Program-made: the position numbers and the translations under genes | The notes under the pieces: model-generated | What the model was told of the DNA's origin: nothing | Databases searched by the model: none | What the model saw: only the letters and a program-made list of their open reading frames with translations | Shown here: positions 15,994 to 24,837 of the stretch, piece by piece | Layout: every line of letters starts with the position of its first letter | Position numbering within the stretch: position 1 is the stretch's first letter | Origin: Microvirga sp. | GTDB taxonomy: Bacteria > Pseudomonadota > Alphaproteobacteria > Rhizobiales > Beijerinckiaceae | Length of the DNA: 64,000 bases | Assembly (NCBI GenBank): GCA_029266525.1 | Contig: JAQSWQ010000012.1 | Coordinates: 1-64,000 of the forward strand | Direction of reading: 5' to 3'

Positions 15994-18897
15994 CTAGAGC
16001 AGGAAGTCGCCGGTGCTTAAGCTGACGAGCCCCGACAGCTGGATGACAAAGTCCGCGATGGCGTCCCCATTCACGTCACCCGTGATGATGGTGCTCCCGC
16101 CGGAGTGCTGATAGTGCAACTGGCCCGCCACGCCGCTGAATGCCGCGGTTCCGATAAAGGCGAACTTCTGATCGCCCCCTGCAATACTGTTCGCATCGAG
16201 GTCCGAGAGTGAAATGCGATCCTTTTCGGCGCGCGAGAAGTCGGAGATCACGTCGCGTGTGCCGGCCGTGCTATCGGCCAACGAAGTGAAGACGAAGCGG
16301 TCGGCGCCGGCTCCGCCGATGAGCATGTCGGCCCCGGCCCCGCCCACCAAGTTGTCGTTGCCAGTTCCGCCGTCGAGCAGGTCCGCGCCTGCGCCGCCAG
16401 TGAGGATGTCATTGCCGCCGAGGCCGCGGAGCGTGTCTTCCGCCACGGTGCCCGTCAGCGTGTTCCCACCGCCCGTGCCGGTGACCGTAACCCCGTCCAC
16501 GATGTTCGTTACGGTTACCGCGAGCGCCTGCGTGTCCGTCAGTGCGCCGTCGCTTACGGTGATAACCACATCGTACAGGTTGTTAGCGCCAGCGTCTGAG
16601 GGCGCCTCATAGTTTGGGGCGGTGACGAACGCCAGGACGCCCGTGGCAGCGTCAATCGTAAAGCGCGTAGCGTCAGCACCGCCGGCGATCGAGTAAGTGA
16701 GAGCCGATCCTTCCGGATCGCCCGAAGCGACGGTCGTCACGACCGTGCTGTTCTCGTTCACGCCGACCGAGGCGGTATCGTCGCCGCTGATCACGGGGGC
16801 TTCATTGACGTTCGACACGGTCACCGAGAGCGCCTGCGTGTCGGACAGCATGCCGTCACTCGCGGCAACAACGACCTCGTAAATGTTGTCGTCATCGGCG
16901 TCGCCGGCGGCCTCGTAATCGGGGGCAGTGATGAATCTCAGGGCTCCTGTAAGCGGATCGACTGCGAAAAGGGCCGCATCCGACCCGCCCGTGATTTCGT
17001 ACATCACCAAATCGCCGTCGAGATCACTCGCAGAGACGGTCGCGACCACAACCTGGTTCTCCGCCGCGTTAACCGCCGCGCCTTCGACGCCTCCGAGCGA
17101 CGTAATCTTCACGCCCTCATTGACATTCGTAATCAGGATCTGGATCGACTGGAACGTGGAATACGTCCCGTCCGTTGCGGAGACCGTGACAGTGTAAAAG
17201 TTGTCGGAGGCGAAGTCCGAAGGCGGCTCATAGTCAGGCGACGTGACGAAGGTCAGGGCACCGGTTGCGCTATCGATGGCGAAAAGGGCGGAATCGTTGC
17301 CGCCGATGATGCTATACCGGATGGGATCGCCGTCGACATCGCTCGCGACGACCGTCGTGACCGCGGTGCCATTCTCCGGAAGCTGCAGCGCCGCGCTAGT
17401 GCCGCCCCCGTCCGAAATGATGAACGGATTCTCGTTGACGTTCTGGACTGCGACCGAGATGAGCTGTGTGTCCCAGTAAACGCCATTGTCGGCGCGGACC
17501 TGGACTTCGTAGAAGTTATCGCCGTCGGCGCTGCCGGGCGCTTCGAAGTCCGGCACAGCTGCAAAGCCGAGCAGGCCGGAGTCCGGATCGATTCTGAACA
17601 GCGCGGCGTCCTCGCCGCCGATGATCTCATAGTGGATGCCCGCGCTTGAGCCACCAGCCTCCGCGACAATCTGAGTCGCGATGATCTCGCGCTCGTTCAC
17701 CGAGACGGTAGCTTGATCGCCCCCGCCGCCGGAAGTGATTGCCACCGTTTCAACGGGAACGAATATGCGCGCCTTGACCTGATCGTCGTCGCCGCCCGCT
17801 CCATTGAGGTCGGTCCAGCTGACCAAGAAGCCGCCGCTGGGGAGAGCAACGATGCTCGGGTCGTACTGGTCGCCGAAGGTTTGGGTGTTCGCCTGCACCG
17901 GTTCGCCTGCCGGCAGGGCATCTGCATCGAACACCTGCACAAAGACGCCCTTGCCCGAGCCGTCGCTGAGCGGATTTGTGTTCGCGGTCCAGCCGATGGC
18001 AAAGCCGCCGTCCGCGAGGGCGACGATCTCCGGTCCGGTCTGCGTCCCAGACAACCCCGACGGCACACTAATCTCGGCTCCGACCGGCTGGCCCGAAGCG
18101 TCAAAGATCCTAACGTGGTGTCCGCTACCATCTGACGACGACTCGTACCAGGCGACGGCAATGTTGCCGTTGGCCAGCACGGTCACGGATGACTCCACCG
18201 AGGATAGGCTGCCGATCGAGCCGTTGATCACAAACTCACTGCCGGCGGCAGTGCCATCGGACCCAAAGAACCGGCCCTTGATAAGCCAGCCGGACGATGT
18301 CCCTCGGTCCGTCCACGTGACGAAGTAGCCGCCGTCGGGAAGCGCGGTAATCGCGGTATCCGCCTGATTGCCTGGAGTCGAGACATTGGCCCGCGTCTCT
18401 GTCAGCGCAATGCCATTCTCGTCATAGGCGCGGACGTAAACCGCGGACCCGGTCGTATCCCCGGCCGACGTCCGGTTGTCGTGCCATGTAATGGCGAAGC
18501 CGCCGTCGGCAAGCGCCGCGACGTCGGCGCCCGAAGCCGATACCGAGATCGGGCTCGCAGTAAACGCGGCGCTTTCGGCCGTCCCGTCAGCGTTGAACAA
18601 CTGCGCTCTAACGCCGCTGAAATTTTGCCACGTCACAACGAACCCGCCGTCGGCAAGGCCGGCCACGGACGGGTTAACGCCCGCGCCGGAAACGAGCGTG
18701 ATCTCACCGCCAATCGGCGAACCATCGGAGTCATAGATTTGCGCCTTGAGGAGCTGGTTCGCCGTAGACCCGATGTCCGCTTCTAGCCAAACGACGACCA
18801 AGTTCCCGTCCGCAAGTTGTGCCGCGTCTGATTGAGTTTGGGACCGCGGGTGCGTCGAGTTGACGTCAAATTCCGCACCCTGCGCAACGTAACTCAT
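15994..18897 (-). CDS. Large secreted RTX / cadherin-repeat calcium-binding protein
   Basis: This 967-residue acidic protein has no N-terminal signal peptide. Residues about 20-380 hold seven or so units ending in patterns such as LADGGFVVTWQ, LPDGGYFVTWTD and LANGNIAVAWYE, probably a beta-propeller. Residues about 400-800 hold four cadherin-like repeats (each with GG.DAALF.ID..TG.L.F and DNFYEV or DNIYEV). Residues about 815-868 hold nonapeptide RTX repeats (GGNDILTGGAGADLLDGG) that bind calcium, followed by a serralysin-type C-terminal tail ending SLSTGDFLL. That layout predicts type I secretion through a C-terminal signal and a surface or extracellular adhesive role. No type I ABC/HlyD/TolC set for it is adjacent. 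The start ATG at 18897 gives MSYVAQGAEFDVN. Confidence 0.9.
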   Translation of the reverse strand: MSYVAQGAEFDVNSTHPRSQTQSDAAQLADGNLVVVWLEADIGSTANQLLKAQIYDSDGSPIGGEITLVSGAGVNPSVAGLADGGFVVTWQNFSGVRAQLFNADGTAESAAFTASPISVSASGADVAALADGGFAITWHDNRTSAGDTTGSAVYVRAYDENGIALTETRANVSTPGNQADTAITALPDGGYFVTWTDRGTSSGWLIKGRFFGSDGTAAGSEFVINGSIGSLSSVESSVTVLANGNIAVAWYESSSDGSGHHVRIFDASGQPVGAEISVPSGLSGTQTGPEIVALADGGFAIGWTANTNPLSDGSGKGVFVQVFDADALPAGEPVQANTQTFGDQYDPSIVALPSGGFLVSWTDLNGAGGDDDQVKARIFVPVETVAITSGGGGDQATVSVNEREIIATQIVAEAGGSSAGIHYEIIGGEDAALFRIDPDSGLLGFAAVPDFEAPGSADGDNFYEVQVRADNGVYWDTQLISVAVQNVNENPFIISDGGGTSAALQLPENGTAVTTVVASDVDGDPIRYSIIGGNDSALFAIDSATGALTFVTSPDYEPPSDFASDNFYTVTVSATDGTYSTFQSIQILITNVNEGVKITSLGGVEGAAVNAAENQVVVATVSASDLDGDLVMYEITGGSDAALFAVDPLTGALRFITAPDYEAAGDADDDNIYEVVVAASDGMLSDTQALSVTVSNVNEAPVISGDDTASVGVNENSTVVTTVASGDPEGSALTYSIAGGADATRFTIDAATGVLAFVTAPNYEAPSDAGANNLYDVVITVSDGALTDTQALAVTVTNIVDGVTVTGTGGGNTLTGTVAEDTLRGLGGNDILTGGAGADLLDGGTGNDNLVGGAGADMLIGGAGADRFVFTSLADSTAGTRDVISDFSRAEKDRISLSDLDANSIAGGDQKFAFIGTAAFSGVAGQLHYQHSGGSTIITGDVNGDAIADFVIQLSGLVSLSTGDFLL

Positions 18898-19110
18898 GGA
18901 TCTGCCCCCTGTGAGCTGGCCCGAGGTTCCGAAGAGCCTTGGCAGCGTTCCGGGGGGAGCTTCCCCGCTCTTGCTTATCGAAAGCTTGTGAGCAGCGATT
19001 GAAGTGAATGGCCTAGACCGGACCCACTGCAGGTGGTTAATGCCCGGTTAGCGCAGTGATGGCGACGACCGGGGTCCGCCTACCGGCCGCCGAAGTCGAT
19101 AATGAGTTGA

Positions 19111-19371
19111 TCCAGAGGCAGCGCGACCGCGATCGAGCGCGGGTTGCCGGCAAGCACCCCAGCGGTTGCGATCATCAACGCGACGCGGTCGGAAGAGCGA
19201 GTTATTGAAGGACCCGTGAGCGGGTTGAACGAGCTCACTGCGGCCGCAGATGTGAAGGGACCGGTTCTCGTTCTTGTTGGCGACGCGGTTGCGCAGCCGG
19301 GCTCGCGTGGAATGCGGCTGGCGCACTGGTCCGAGGTGAGCAATTCCGGCGTTCTGTCCCGCAAGCTCTGA
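19111..19371 (+). pseudogene. C-terminal remnant of uroporphyrinogen-III C-methyltransferase (SUMT/CobA-like)
   Basis: The frame read from 19111 gives TAIERGLPASTPAVAIINAT, then RSEERVIEGPVSGL, then KGPVLVLVGDAVA. This is the order and spacing of the final 60 residues of SUMT-type methyltransferases (PAAxIxxATRxxQ, then a KGPxLxxIGxVV ending). A stop codon at 19108-19110 closes the frame upstream and no start or SAM-binding region is present, so only the tail survives. Assignment is by motif memory and moderately secure. Confidence 0.5.
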
Positions 19372-19400
19372 CCAGCAGGGGCTCCCGTCGGCGGGCGGCG

Positions 19401-19518
19401 GGTTTTGGCACATTCCGGCCGGATCTCAACGAGCGGGACGGCCGAGTAGATCCGTAGGTTCCATGCCAAACGAATGGCAACATTCCCGGGCTTCGCTCTC
19501 GAAAGCGGCCATTCCGCT
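19401..19518 (-). repeat. Dispersed repeat, copy 2 (inverted relative to copy 1)
   Basis: The reverse complement of this stretch matches 4731-4850. The 34 positions best conserved lie at 19407-19440, with two mismatches. It sits between the SUMT remnant and the IS110 remnant, which fits a mobile or recombinogenic history. Confidence 0.65.
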
Positions 19519-19589
19519 TATGATGTCGTGGACGGCTCTCCATCCCAGCTGCGGTAATCATCGTGGGTTGAGCGGGAGGGAGAGCCAGG

Positions 19590-19676
19590 ATGGGGACCAT
19601 TACGACGATCGGGTTGGATATCGCGAAGTCCCATGCACGAAGCTGGTTGAAACCGCCGGATCAGGAAAACCGATGA
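19590..19676 (+). mobile_element. 5' remnant of an IS110-family transposase
   Basis: The frame starting ATG at 19590 reads MGTITTIGLDIAKS, the characteristic N-terminus of IS110-family transposases, including the first acidic residue of their RuvC-like DEDD site in GLDIAK. A GGAGGGAGAG ribosome site lies just before it. After 14 residues the match stops abruptly and the frame closes after 28 codons. The rest of the element is absent, so it cannot move by itself. Confidence 0.6.
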
Positions 19677-19944
19677 CGAGAAGATCAGGCCCTTCGACAC
19701 GATGCTCGCTTATTCGGCCGCCTACACGATCGAGAAAGACAGCGTGGTGCATCACGTCGATATGGCTTGGAACCCCGCCTGGCTTGGCGATCTGATTAGG
19801 CCATTCAAACTCGACGGTGACACACTCATTATGAGTGGAGCCCCATCGAAAGACCCAGCTACGGGAGAAGAGGTTGTTCATCGGATTGAGTTTCAGAAGC
19901 CAGCCGTTCCCCCCAACCGAGCAGACCTGATCAGCGGCAGATAG
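19651..19944 (+). pseudogene. C-terminal remnant of a lipocalin-like domain protein
   Basis: The frame from 19651 reads TDDEKIRPFDTMLAYSAAYT, then VVHHVDMAWNPAWLGD, then RPFKLDGDTLIMSGAPSKDP and EEVVHRIEFQK. This resembles the last 80 or so residues of the bacterial lipocalin-like (Lipocalin_5) family. The N-terminal half is missing and the upstream side runs into the IS110 remnant, so this looks like an insertion or deletion junction. A protein starting at the ATG at 19702 could still be made, but it would lack half the barrel. Confidence 0.55.
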
Positions 19945-20069
19945 CGTAAAGAAACGGCTGAACGCTGGGGTTACAGGTTGCGTTTGGCTGCCCCTCGTTC
20001 CGATCTTCGGGAGCGAACGCACGTGCAATCTCTATCGCCTTCGGCAGCCCGTTCCTCGCGCAAGTCTCA

Positions 20070-20843
20070 TCAAGCCTGGGAAGAAAGCGACCCCTTAACG
20101 TCCTCCAACGCGCCGCCGAGAAAGAGCTGGCCGACGCGCCGGTCGGCGAGAATGGCGGCGGCGGTGTCGACCATGCGCGTCTGGCCGAGTTCCAGCACGA
20201 TGCCGTAATCCGACATCTCCAGGGCCGAGCGCGCATTCTGCTCGACCATGAGAACCGAGACGCCACGGTCGCGCAGTTCGGTGAGGATCGAGAACGTTTC
20301 CTGCACCATCAGCGGCGACAGGCCGATCGACGGCTCGTCGATGAGGACGAGCTTCGGGTCGAGGAGCAGGCCGCGCACGATCTCGAGCTGCTTCTGCTCA
20401 CCGCCGGACAGGGTCGAGGCCTGGCGGTCGGCCTTGCGGCGCAGCACCGGAAAGCGGTCGAGGGCCGCCTTGATGCGGGCCGGCAGGTCGGTGATGCCGC
20501 TGCCGGCAGCGACGCCGCCGAGCTCGATGTTGTGGCGGACGGACAGCTCGGGAAAGATGTTGCGCCCCTGCGGCACGTAGCAGATCCCGGCCTCCAGTAC
20601 CCGGCGCGGCGACCAGTTGGTGATGTCGCGGCCCTCGAAGCGGATGATGCCGGACCGGGCCGCCAGCAGGCCGAAGACGGTCTTGAACACGGTCGACTTG
20701 CCGGCGCCGTTCGGCCCGATGACGGTGGTGATGGCGCCGCGCGGCACACGAAAGGTCGTGCCGTTGAGGATGGTCATGCGGCCGTAGCCGGCGACAACGC
20801 CGTCGAGCTCGAGGATCGGGTCACTGGTCCGGTCAGTGTCCAA
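20070..20843 (-). CDS. livF: Branched-chain amino acid-type ABC transporter ATP-binding protein (LivF)
   Basis: The 257-residue ATPase has Walker A GPNGAGKS (43-50), the signature LSGGEQKQLEIVRGLL, Walker B LVLIDEPSIGL and the H-loop region LMVEQNARSAL. These are LivF features. The only plausible start is a TTG at 20843, which overlaps the end of livG by 11 bp. It would work as a heterodimer with LivG under the LivH/LivM permeases. Since livM appears broken, the ATPase may lack a working membrane partner. Confidence 0.92.
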   Translation of the reverse strand: MDTDRTSDPILELDGVVAGYGRMTILNGTTFRVPRGAITTVIGPNGAGKSTVFKTVFGLLAARSGIIRFEGRDITNWSPRRVLEAGICYVPQGRNIFPELSVRHNIELGGVAAGSGITDLPARIKAALDRFPVLRRKADRQASTLSGGEQKQLEIVRGLLLDPKLVLIDEPSIGLSPLMVQETFSILTELRDRGVSVLMVEQNARSALEMSDYGIVLELGQTRMVDTAAAILADRRVGQLFLGGALEDVKGSLSSQA

Positions 20844-21576
20844 GGTAGGCGTCGATCACCTGGGGGTCGCCCCGCACCTCGGCGGGCGTGCCCTGCGCCA
20901 GCACCCTCCCTTCCGCCAGCACCAGCACGCGCGTGCACAGGCTCATAACGAAGTCCATGTTGTGCTCGATCACCACGAAGGTGGCGCCCTGCTCGGCGTT
21001 GATGGCGTGCAGGCGCTCCTTGAGATTCGCCAGCATGGTTAGATTGACACCGCCAGCCGGCTCGTCGAGCAGGACGAGGCGCGAGCCCGACATGAAGGCC
21101 ATGGCGGCGTCGAGGAGCTTTTGCTGGCCGTAGGACAGGCCACCCGCCTTCTCGTCGGCGAGATGGGCGAGCTTGAAGAAGCCGATCATGCGCTCGGCGG
21201 CGTCCGTCAGGCCGGCATCGCGCGGGCCTAACAGGCGCGACATCATCGAGCCGACATGCTCCTGCCCGGCGAGGATGAGGTTGTCGCGCACCGAAAGCTG
21301 CGGGAACACCTGCAGCAGCTGGAAGGTGCGGCTGACGCCGAGGCGGTTGAGATCGGACGGGCGCAGGCCGGTGACATCGCGGCCGTCGAGGGTGACGGCG
21401 CCGGCATCCGGCAACAGCTGACCGAGAATGCAGTTGAACAGGGTCGACTTGCCGGACCCGTTCGGACCGATGATGCCGAGGATCTCACCCTCGCGCACCT
21501 CAAATGAGACGCCCTCCACAGCGGCGATGCCGCCGAAGCGCTTGGTCAAGCCTTCGGCAGCCAGCACCGTCTTCAC
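20833..21576 (-). CDS. livG: Branched-chain amino acid-type ABC transporter ATP-binding protein (LivG)
   Basis: Starting at the GTG at 21576, the product is 247 residues with Walker A GPNGSGKS (37-44), LSYGQQKLLDAAMAFM as the signature region, Walker B LVLLDEPAGGVN and FVVIEHNMDFV. The insertion between Walker A and the signature is typical of LivG. The start overlaps the stop of the livM region in a GTGA arrangement. An upstream in-frame extension lies within livM and reads as arginine-rich shadow sequence, so it is excluded. Confidence 0.93.
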   Translation of the reverse strand: MKTVLAAEGLTKRFGGIAAVEGVSFEVREGEILGIIGPNGSGKSTLFNCILGQLLPDAGAVTLDGRDVTGLRPSDLNRLGVSRTFQLLQVFPQLSVRDNLILAGQEHVGSMMSRLLGPRDAGLTDAAERMIGFFKLAHLADEKAGGLSYGQQKLLDAAMAFMSGSRLVLLDEPAGGVNLTMLANLKERLHAINAEQGATFVVIEHNMDFVMSLCTRVLVLAEGRVLAQGTPAEVRGDPQVIDAYLGH

Positions 21577-22467
21577 GACGCGCGCTCCCCGATCGACGGC
21601 GTCGCCGCGGCGCGGGCGACGGAGGCAGCGCGGGTGCGGCGGTCGGCGAGGAAGCGGTCGACGAGGCCGAGGAGGCCGGCCGGCGAGAAGGCCAGCAGCA
21701 CCATGACGATAAGCGCATAGATGATGAGGTAGAGGCCTTCCGCGAAGCGCAGCCACTCCGGCAGCAGCAGCGCCACCATGGCGCCGAGGAACGGCCCCCA
21801 GAAATAGCCGCCGCCCCCGGTCACCACCATCAGCAGGAGGTTGAGCGACAGGGATAGGGTGAAGGGCGTCGGGTCTATATACTGAACCAGCGGCGCGTAG
21901 AGACAGCCGGACAGACCGCCAAGGCCCGAGCCGATGGCAAAGGCGAGCAGCGTGTAGCGACGGGTGTCGACGCCGAGCGAGGCGGCGCGGGTGGGATTTT
22001 CGCGCAAGGCGACGAAGGCCCTACCCCAAGGCGAGCGCACCAGCCACCACACCGCGGCCGTGACGAGCGCCAGCATGCCGAGACAGAAGTAGTAGAAGGC
22101 GATAGCCGGATTCGTGGAGATGCCGAACAGGCTCGGCCGGGGCACGTTGACGATCCCCGAGATGCCGTTGGTCAGCCATTCCTCGTTGCGGAAGATCAGG
22201 TAGACCAGTGAAGGCGACGAAGAAGGGCCAGTCGGATGTGGTCAGGAGCGCCGCCGTATAGGCACCGATGCCGACGAAGGCGGCCTGCGCCAGCGAAACC
22301 TGGCCGGCATAGCCGAGGGTCAGGTTGAGGCCAATGGCGGCAATCGAAAACACCGCCCAGGCGCTGATCAGGTAGATGCCGTAGGGTTTGAGCGCATGAG
22401 GCAGCGCGAGCAGCACGGCGATTCCGACCGCCAAGGCCGCGAGCGCCAAGGGCGAGACGCGCTTCAT
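21573..22467 (-). pseudogene. livM: Broken LivM-type ABC permease gene (frameshift and apparent internal deletion)
   Basis: The 5' part (22467 down to about 22205) encodes a normal LivM start: MKRVSPLALAALAVGIAVLL, then YGIYLISAWAVFSIAAIGLN and VGIGAYTAALLTTSDWPFF. The 3' part, in another frame, runs from about 22202 to 21573: LVYLIFRNEEWLTNGISGI, PRPSLFGISTNPAIAFYY, and so on to the end. Where they meet, the family's roughly 35-residue helix with LPALRLRGLYLAIVTLxF is missing. The locus is about 298 codons, while LivM is usually 320 or more. This fits a deletion of about 100 bp that also shifted the frame. A sequencing error alone would not remove the segment. livH overlaps its start and livG its end. 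Confidence 0.8.
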
Positions 22468-23339
22468 ACCGTGCGCTCCTCGGCCCGCCCGAGCAGGCCC
22501 TGCGGCCGGAACAGGATGACGGCGATGAGAAGCACCAGCGGCAGGGCGTTGCGGTACTGCGCCGTGACGTAGGCCGCGACGACGTTGTCCACGATGCCGA
22601 CGAGGAAGCCTCCGGCAATGGCGCCCCGCACCTGATTAAAGCCGCCGACGATGGCGGCGATGAAAGCGACGAGTCCGAGGGTCTCGCCGGAGGAGAATTT
22701 GGCCAGGTAGACCGGCGTGATCAGCAGGGACGCGAGCGCCACGAAACCGGCATTGGTCAGGAAGGTGTATAGCACCATCCGCTCGACCGGGATGCCAAGG
22801 ATGCGGGCTACCGTCGAATTCTGCGCCGTGGCCTGCATCTGGCGGCCGGTGCGGGTGCGGGCGAGGAAGAGCTGCAGGGCCGCGACCGCAACGACGGCAA
22901 CGACCAGCACGACCAGGTCCTGCAGGGCGATGACGGCGCCAAAGACATTGAGATCGGTCGCGGGGACGAGCGAGGGGAACGGCTGCGCCTCGGCCCCGAA
23001 CACCTCCTTGACGCTCTCCTTCAGGAAGACGCCGAGCGCGATGGTGGCGATGACCAGCGGCAGCACGCCGTGGCGCAGCATCGGGTCGACGAGAAGCTTC
23101 TTGAACAGGATGCCGAGGATCAGGAGAGACGCGAGCAGGCCGACGAGGATCGCGACCGGGAACGGCAGCCCCGCCTGCATGGCAGCCAGCATGAAGAAGG
23201 CCGGGACCATGACGAACTCGCCCTGCGCGAAGTTGATCGTCTGCGACGTCTGCCACAGCAGGGTGAAGCCGACTGCGACGAGGGCGTAGATCGCCCCCGT
23301 GGCCAGGCCGGCGAGGAGGAGTTGCAGCAGGTCGGCCAT
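22464..23339 (-). CDS. livH: Branched-chain amino acid-type ABC transporter permease (LivH)
   Basis: This 291-residue membrane protein has about eight hydrophobic spans and LivH hallmarks: LLLAGLATGAIYALVAVGFT at the start, TINFAQGEFVM, AQNSTVARILGI and FIAAIVGGFNQVRGAIAGG. It forms the transmembrane channel with LivM. Its stop overlaps the livM start by 4 bp. The substrate class (branched-chain amino acids, amides, urea or aromatics) is not fixed by sequence. Confidence 0.94.
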   Translation of the reverse strand: MADLLQLLLAGLATGAIYALVAVGFTLLWQTSQTINFAQGEFVMVPAFFMLAAMQAGLPFPVAILVGLLASLLILGILFKKLLVDPMLRHGVLPLVIATIALGVFLKESVKEVFGAEAQPFPSLVPATDLNVFGAVIALQDLVVLVVAVVAVAALQLFLARTRTGRQMQATAQNSTVARILGIPVERMVLYTFLTNAGFVALASLLITPVYLAKFSSGETLGLVAFIAAIVGGFNQVRGAIAGGFLVGIVDNVVAAYVTAQYRNALPLVLLIAVILFRPQGLLGRAEERTV

Positions 23340-23386
23340 GTCACAACCGGCCGGACGGGCCGCACACGGGCCGGCTTGCGCGAAGT

Positions 23387-24532
23387 CTACTTGTTCACCC
23401 TGGGCAGGGTGCGCACGATCTGCTGCTTGCCGTTGACCACCTCGGCGAGGAAGCTCTCCCGGTCGACGTCGCCCTTATCGTCCCAGGTGGTTTCCATGAG
23501 CACGCCCGGCTCATCCGACGGCTTGATGGTCATGCCCTTGAGGCGCTTGGCCAGTTCCTTTGAGTCGAACTTGCCCATCTTCTCGGTGACGTGCTTGACC
23601 ACGTAGACGGCGTGATACGCCTTGATGGCGTTGTGATCCGGCGTGTAGTTGAACCGCCTTTCGAAGGCGGCCCGAAACGTCCTGATGCCGTCGATCGGCG
23701 CGTCCGCCGACAGGCCGACATGGCCGCGAACCCCGTTGGCCGCCTCGCCGGCGAGGTCGATGACCTTCTGGTTGAGCAGCGTCGTCTCGCCGATCAGCGG
23801 AATGGTCAGGCCCTGCTTGCGGGCCTCGCGCAGGAAGCGGGCGCTCTCCTCCTCGTTGGTGTAGACGAAGACCGCGTCGGGGTTGGCGCGCTTCACCTTG
23901 ACCACGTCGGCGGCGAAGTCAGCCTGGCCGGATTCCGTCGAGATGTCGGCCGCGACCTCGATGCCGCGGGCCTTGAACTCCTTCAGGATGGCGTCGCGAC
24001 CGCCCTTGCCGAAGTCGTTGTTGACGTAGAGCACGGCAACCTTCGTCGCCTTGAGCTCGTCCTTCATGTAGGCGGCGAGCTTCGGCATGCTCGCCGCCTG
24101 CGACAGCGAGGTGCGGAAGATATAGGGGTTGCCGGCCTGGGTGATGTCGGTCGCCTCGGCGCCGGTGAATTGTGGCACCTCGGCCTGCTGCGCCAGCATC
24201 ATGTTGACCTTCACCGAGCCCGAGAAGATCGGGCCGACGATGACGTAGGGCTTGGTGTCGAGGGCCTTCTGCACTTGCGCCCGCGACACGCCCGGGTTGG
24301 TCTGGGTGTCGTAGTGCGCGAGCTCGATCTTGCGGCCGAGGATACCGCCCTTGGCGTTGATCTCGTTGACGGCGAGCTCGACGGCGTTGCGCCAGTTGGT
24401 CCCGACGGTGGCGCCGGCACCGGACAGCTCAATGACGTCGGCGAATCTGACCGTCTGATCGGATTCGGCGAAAGCACTGCTGCTAATCCCAAGGGCAACG
24501 GTCAGCATCCAGAGCGCTTTTGAGTTTTTCAT
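23387..24532 (-). CDS. ABC transporter substrate-binding protein (LivK/Peripla_BP_6 family)
   Basis: The 381-residue protein has a signal peptide (WMLTVALGISSSAFAESD, cut near residue 22). The mature part follows the type I periplasmic fold: IELSGAGATVGTNWRNAVEL, AVNEINAKGGILGRKIEL, GPIFSGSVKVNMMLAQ, then VAVLYVNNDFGKGGRDAI. It is the receptor for the ABC system encoded downstream. A GGAGG ribosome site precedes the ATG. The downstream livM is damaged, so this receptor may now serve another permease or none. Confidence 0.92.
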   Translation of the reverse strand: MKNSKALWMLTVALGISSSAFAESDQTVRFADVIELSGAGATVGTNWRNAVELAVNEINAKGGILGRKIELAHYDTQTNPGVSRAQVQKALDTKPYVIVGPIFSGSVKVNMMLAQQAEVPQFTGAEATDITQAGNPYIFRTSLSQAASMPKLAAYMKDELKATKVAVLYVNNDFGKGGRDAILKEFKARGIEVAADISTESGQADFAADVVKVKRANPDAVFVYTNEEESARFLREARKQGLTIPLIGETTLLNQKVIDLAGEAANGVRGHVGLSADAPIDGIRTFRAAFERRFNYTPDHNAIKAYHAVYVVKHVTEKMGKFDSKELAKRLKGMTIKPSDEPGVLMETTWDDKGDVDRESFLAEVVNGKQQIVRTLPRVNK

Positions 24533-24837
24533 AATTTCCTCCCTAGTGTTCTTCTGGTTGAACCACGAAATCAGCCCAACCCTCTGCTCGCACGCTGTTG
24601 AGTGACCATGCCGAACTCATAACTTCGGGAGATGACTGAGGGAAGCGCGATCAGAGCGCCCCTCTATTTGCCGGTCCCCGCCCGCGATATCTATGATCGA
24701 GAACCTTGCGGCAGAGGCCGGCTCGCCGAAGGCGAGCGGGTGAGGGGGCGAGCGGGTGAGGGGTCCGGGGGCGCGCTTGAGAGCCTGCCGGCCCGCCGCT
24801 ATAAGCGCGGCGCTTTCCCCGACAATCCGGAGCCCAC
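24533..24837. other. Divergent intergenic region between the liv operon and ndk (305 bp)
   Basis: It should hold promoters for both directions. From about 24718 to 24765 it carries short repeats of GAGCGGGTGAGG, the same kind of GC-rich intergenic sequence seen at 56261 and 59151. No gene or clear promoter hexamers could be identified. Confidence 0.5.

Larger units (their letters stand above)
18898..20069. other. Gene-poor stretch with decayed fragments
   Basis: Between the RTX gene and the liv operon there is no intact gene. Pieces of at least three genes can be recognised (a SUMT C-terminus, an IS110 transposase start and a lipocalin-like C-terminus), together with the second copy of the dispersed repeat. 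This mix suggests past insertion and deletion events. The first 210 bp or so should hold the RTX promoter, but I see no convincing -35/-10 pair. Confidence 0.6.

Noticed and set aside
19463-19795. 110-codon plus-strand frame in the remnant region
   Set aside because: It runs across the repeat copy and the IS110 start in a different frame and has no homology; the remnants explain the sequence better.
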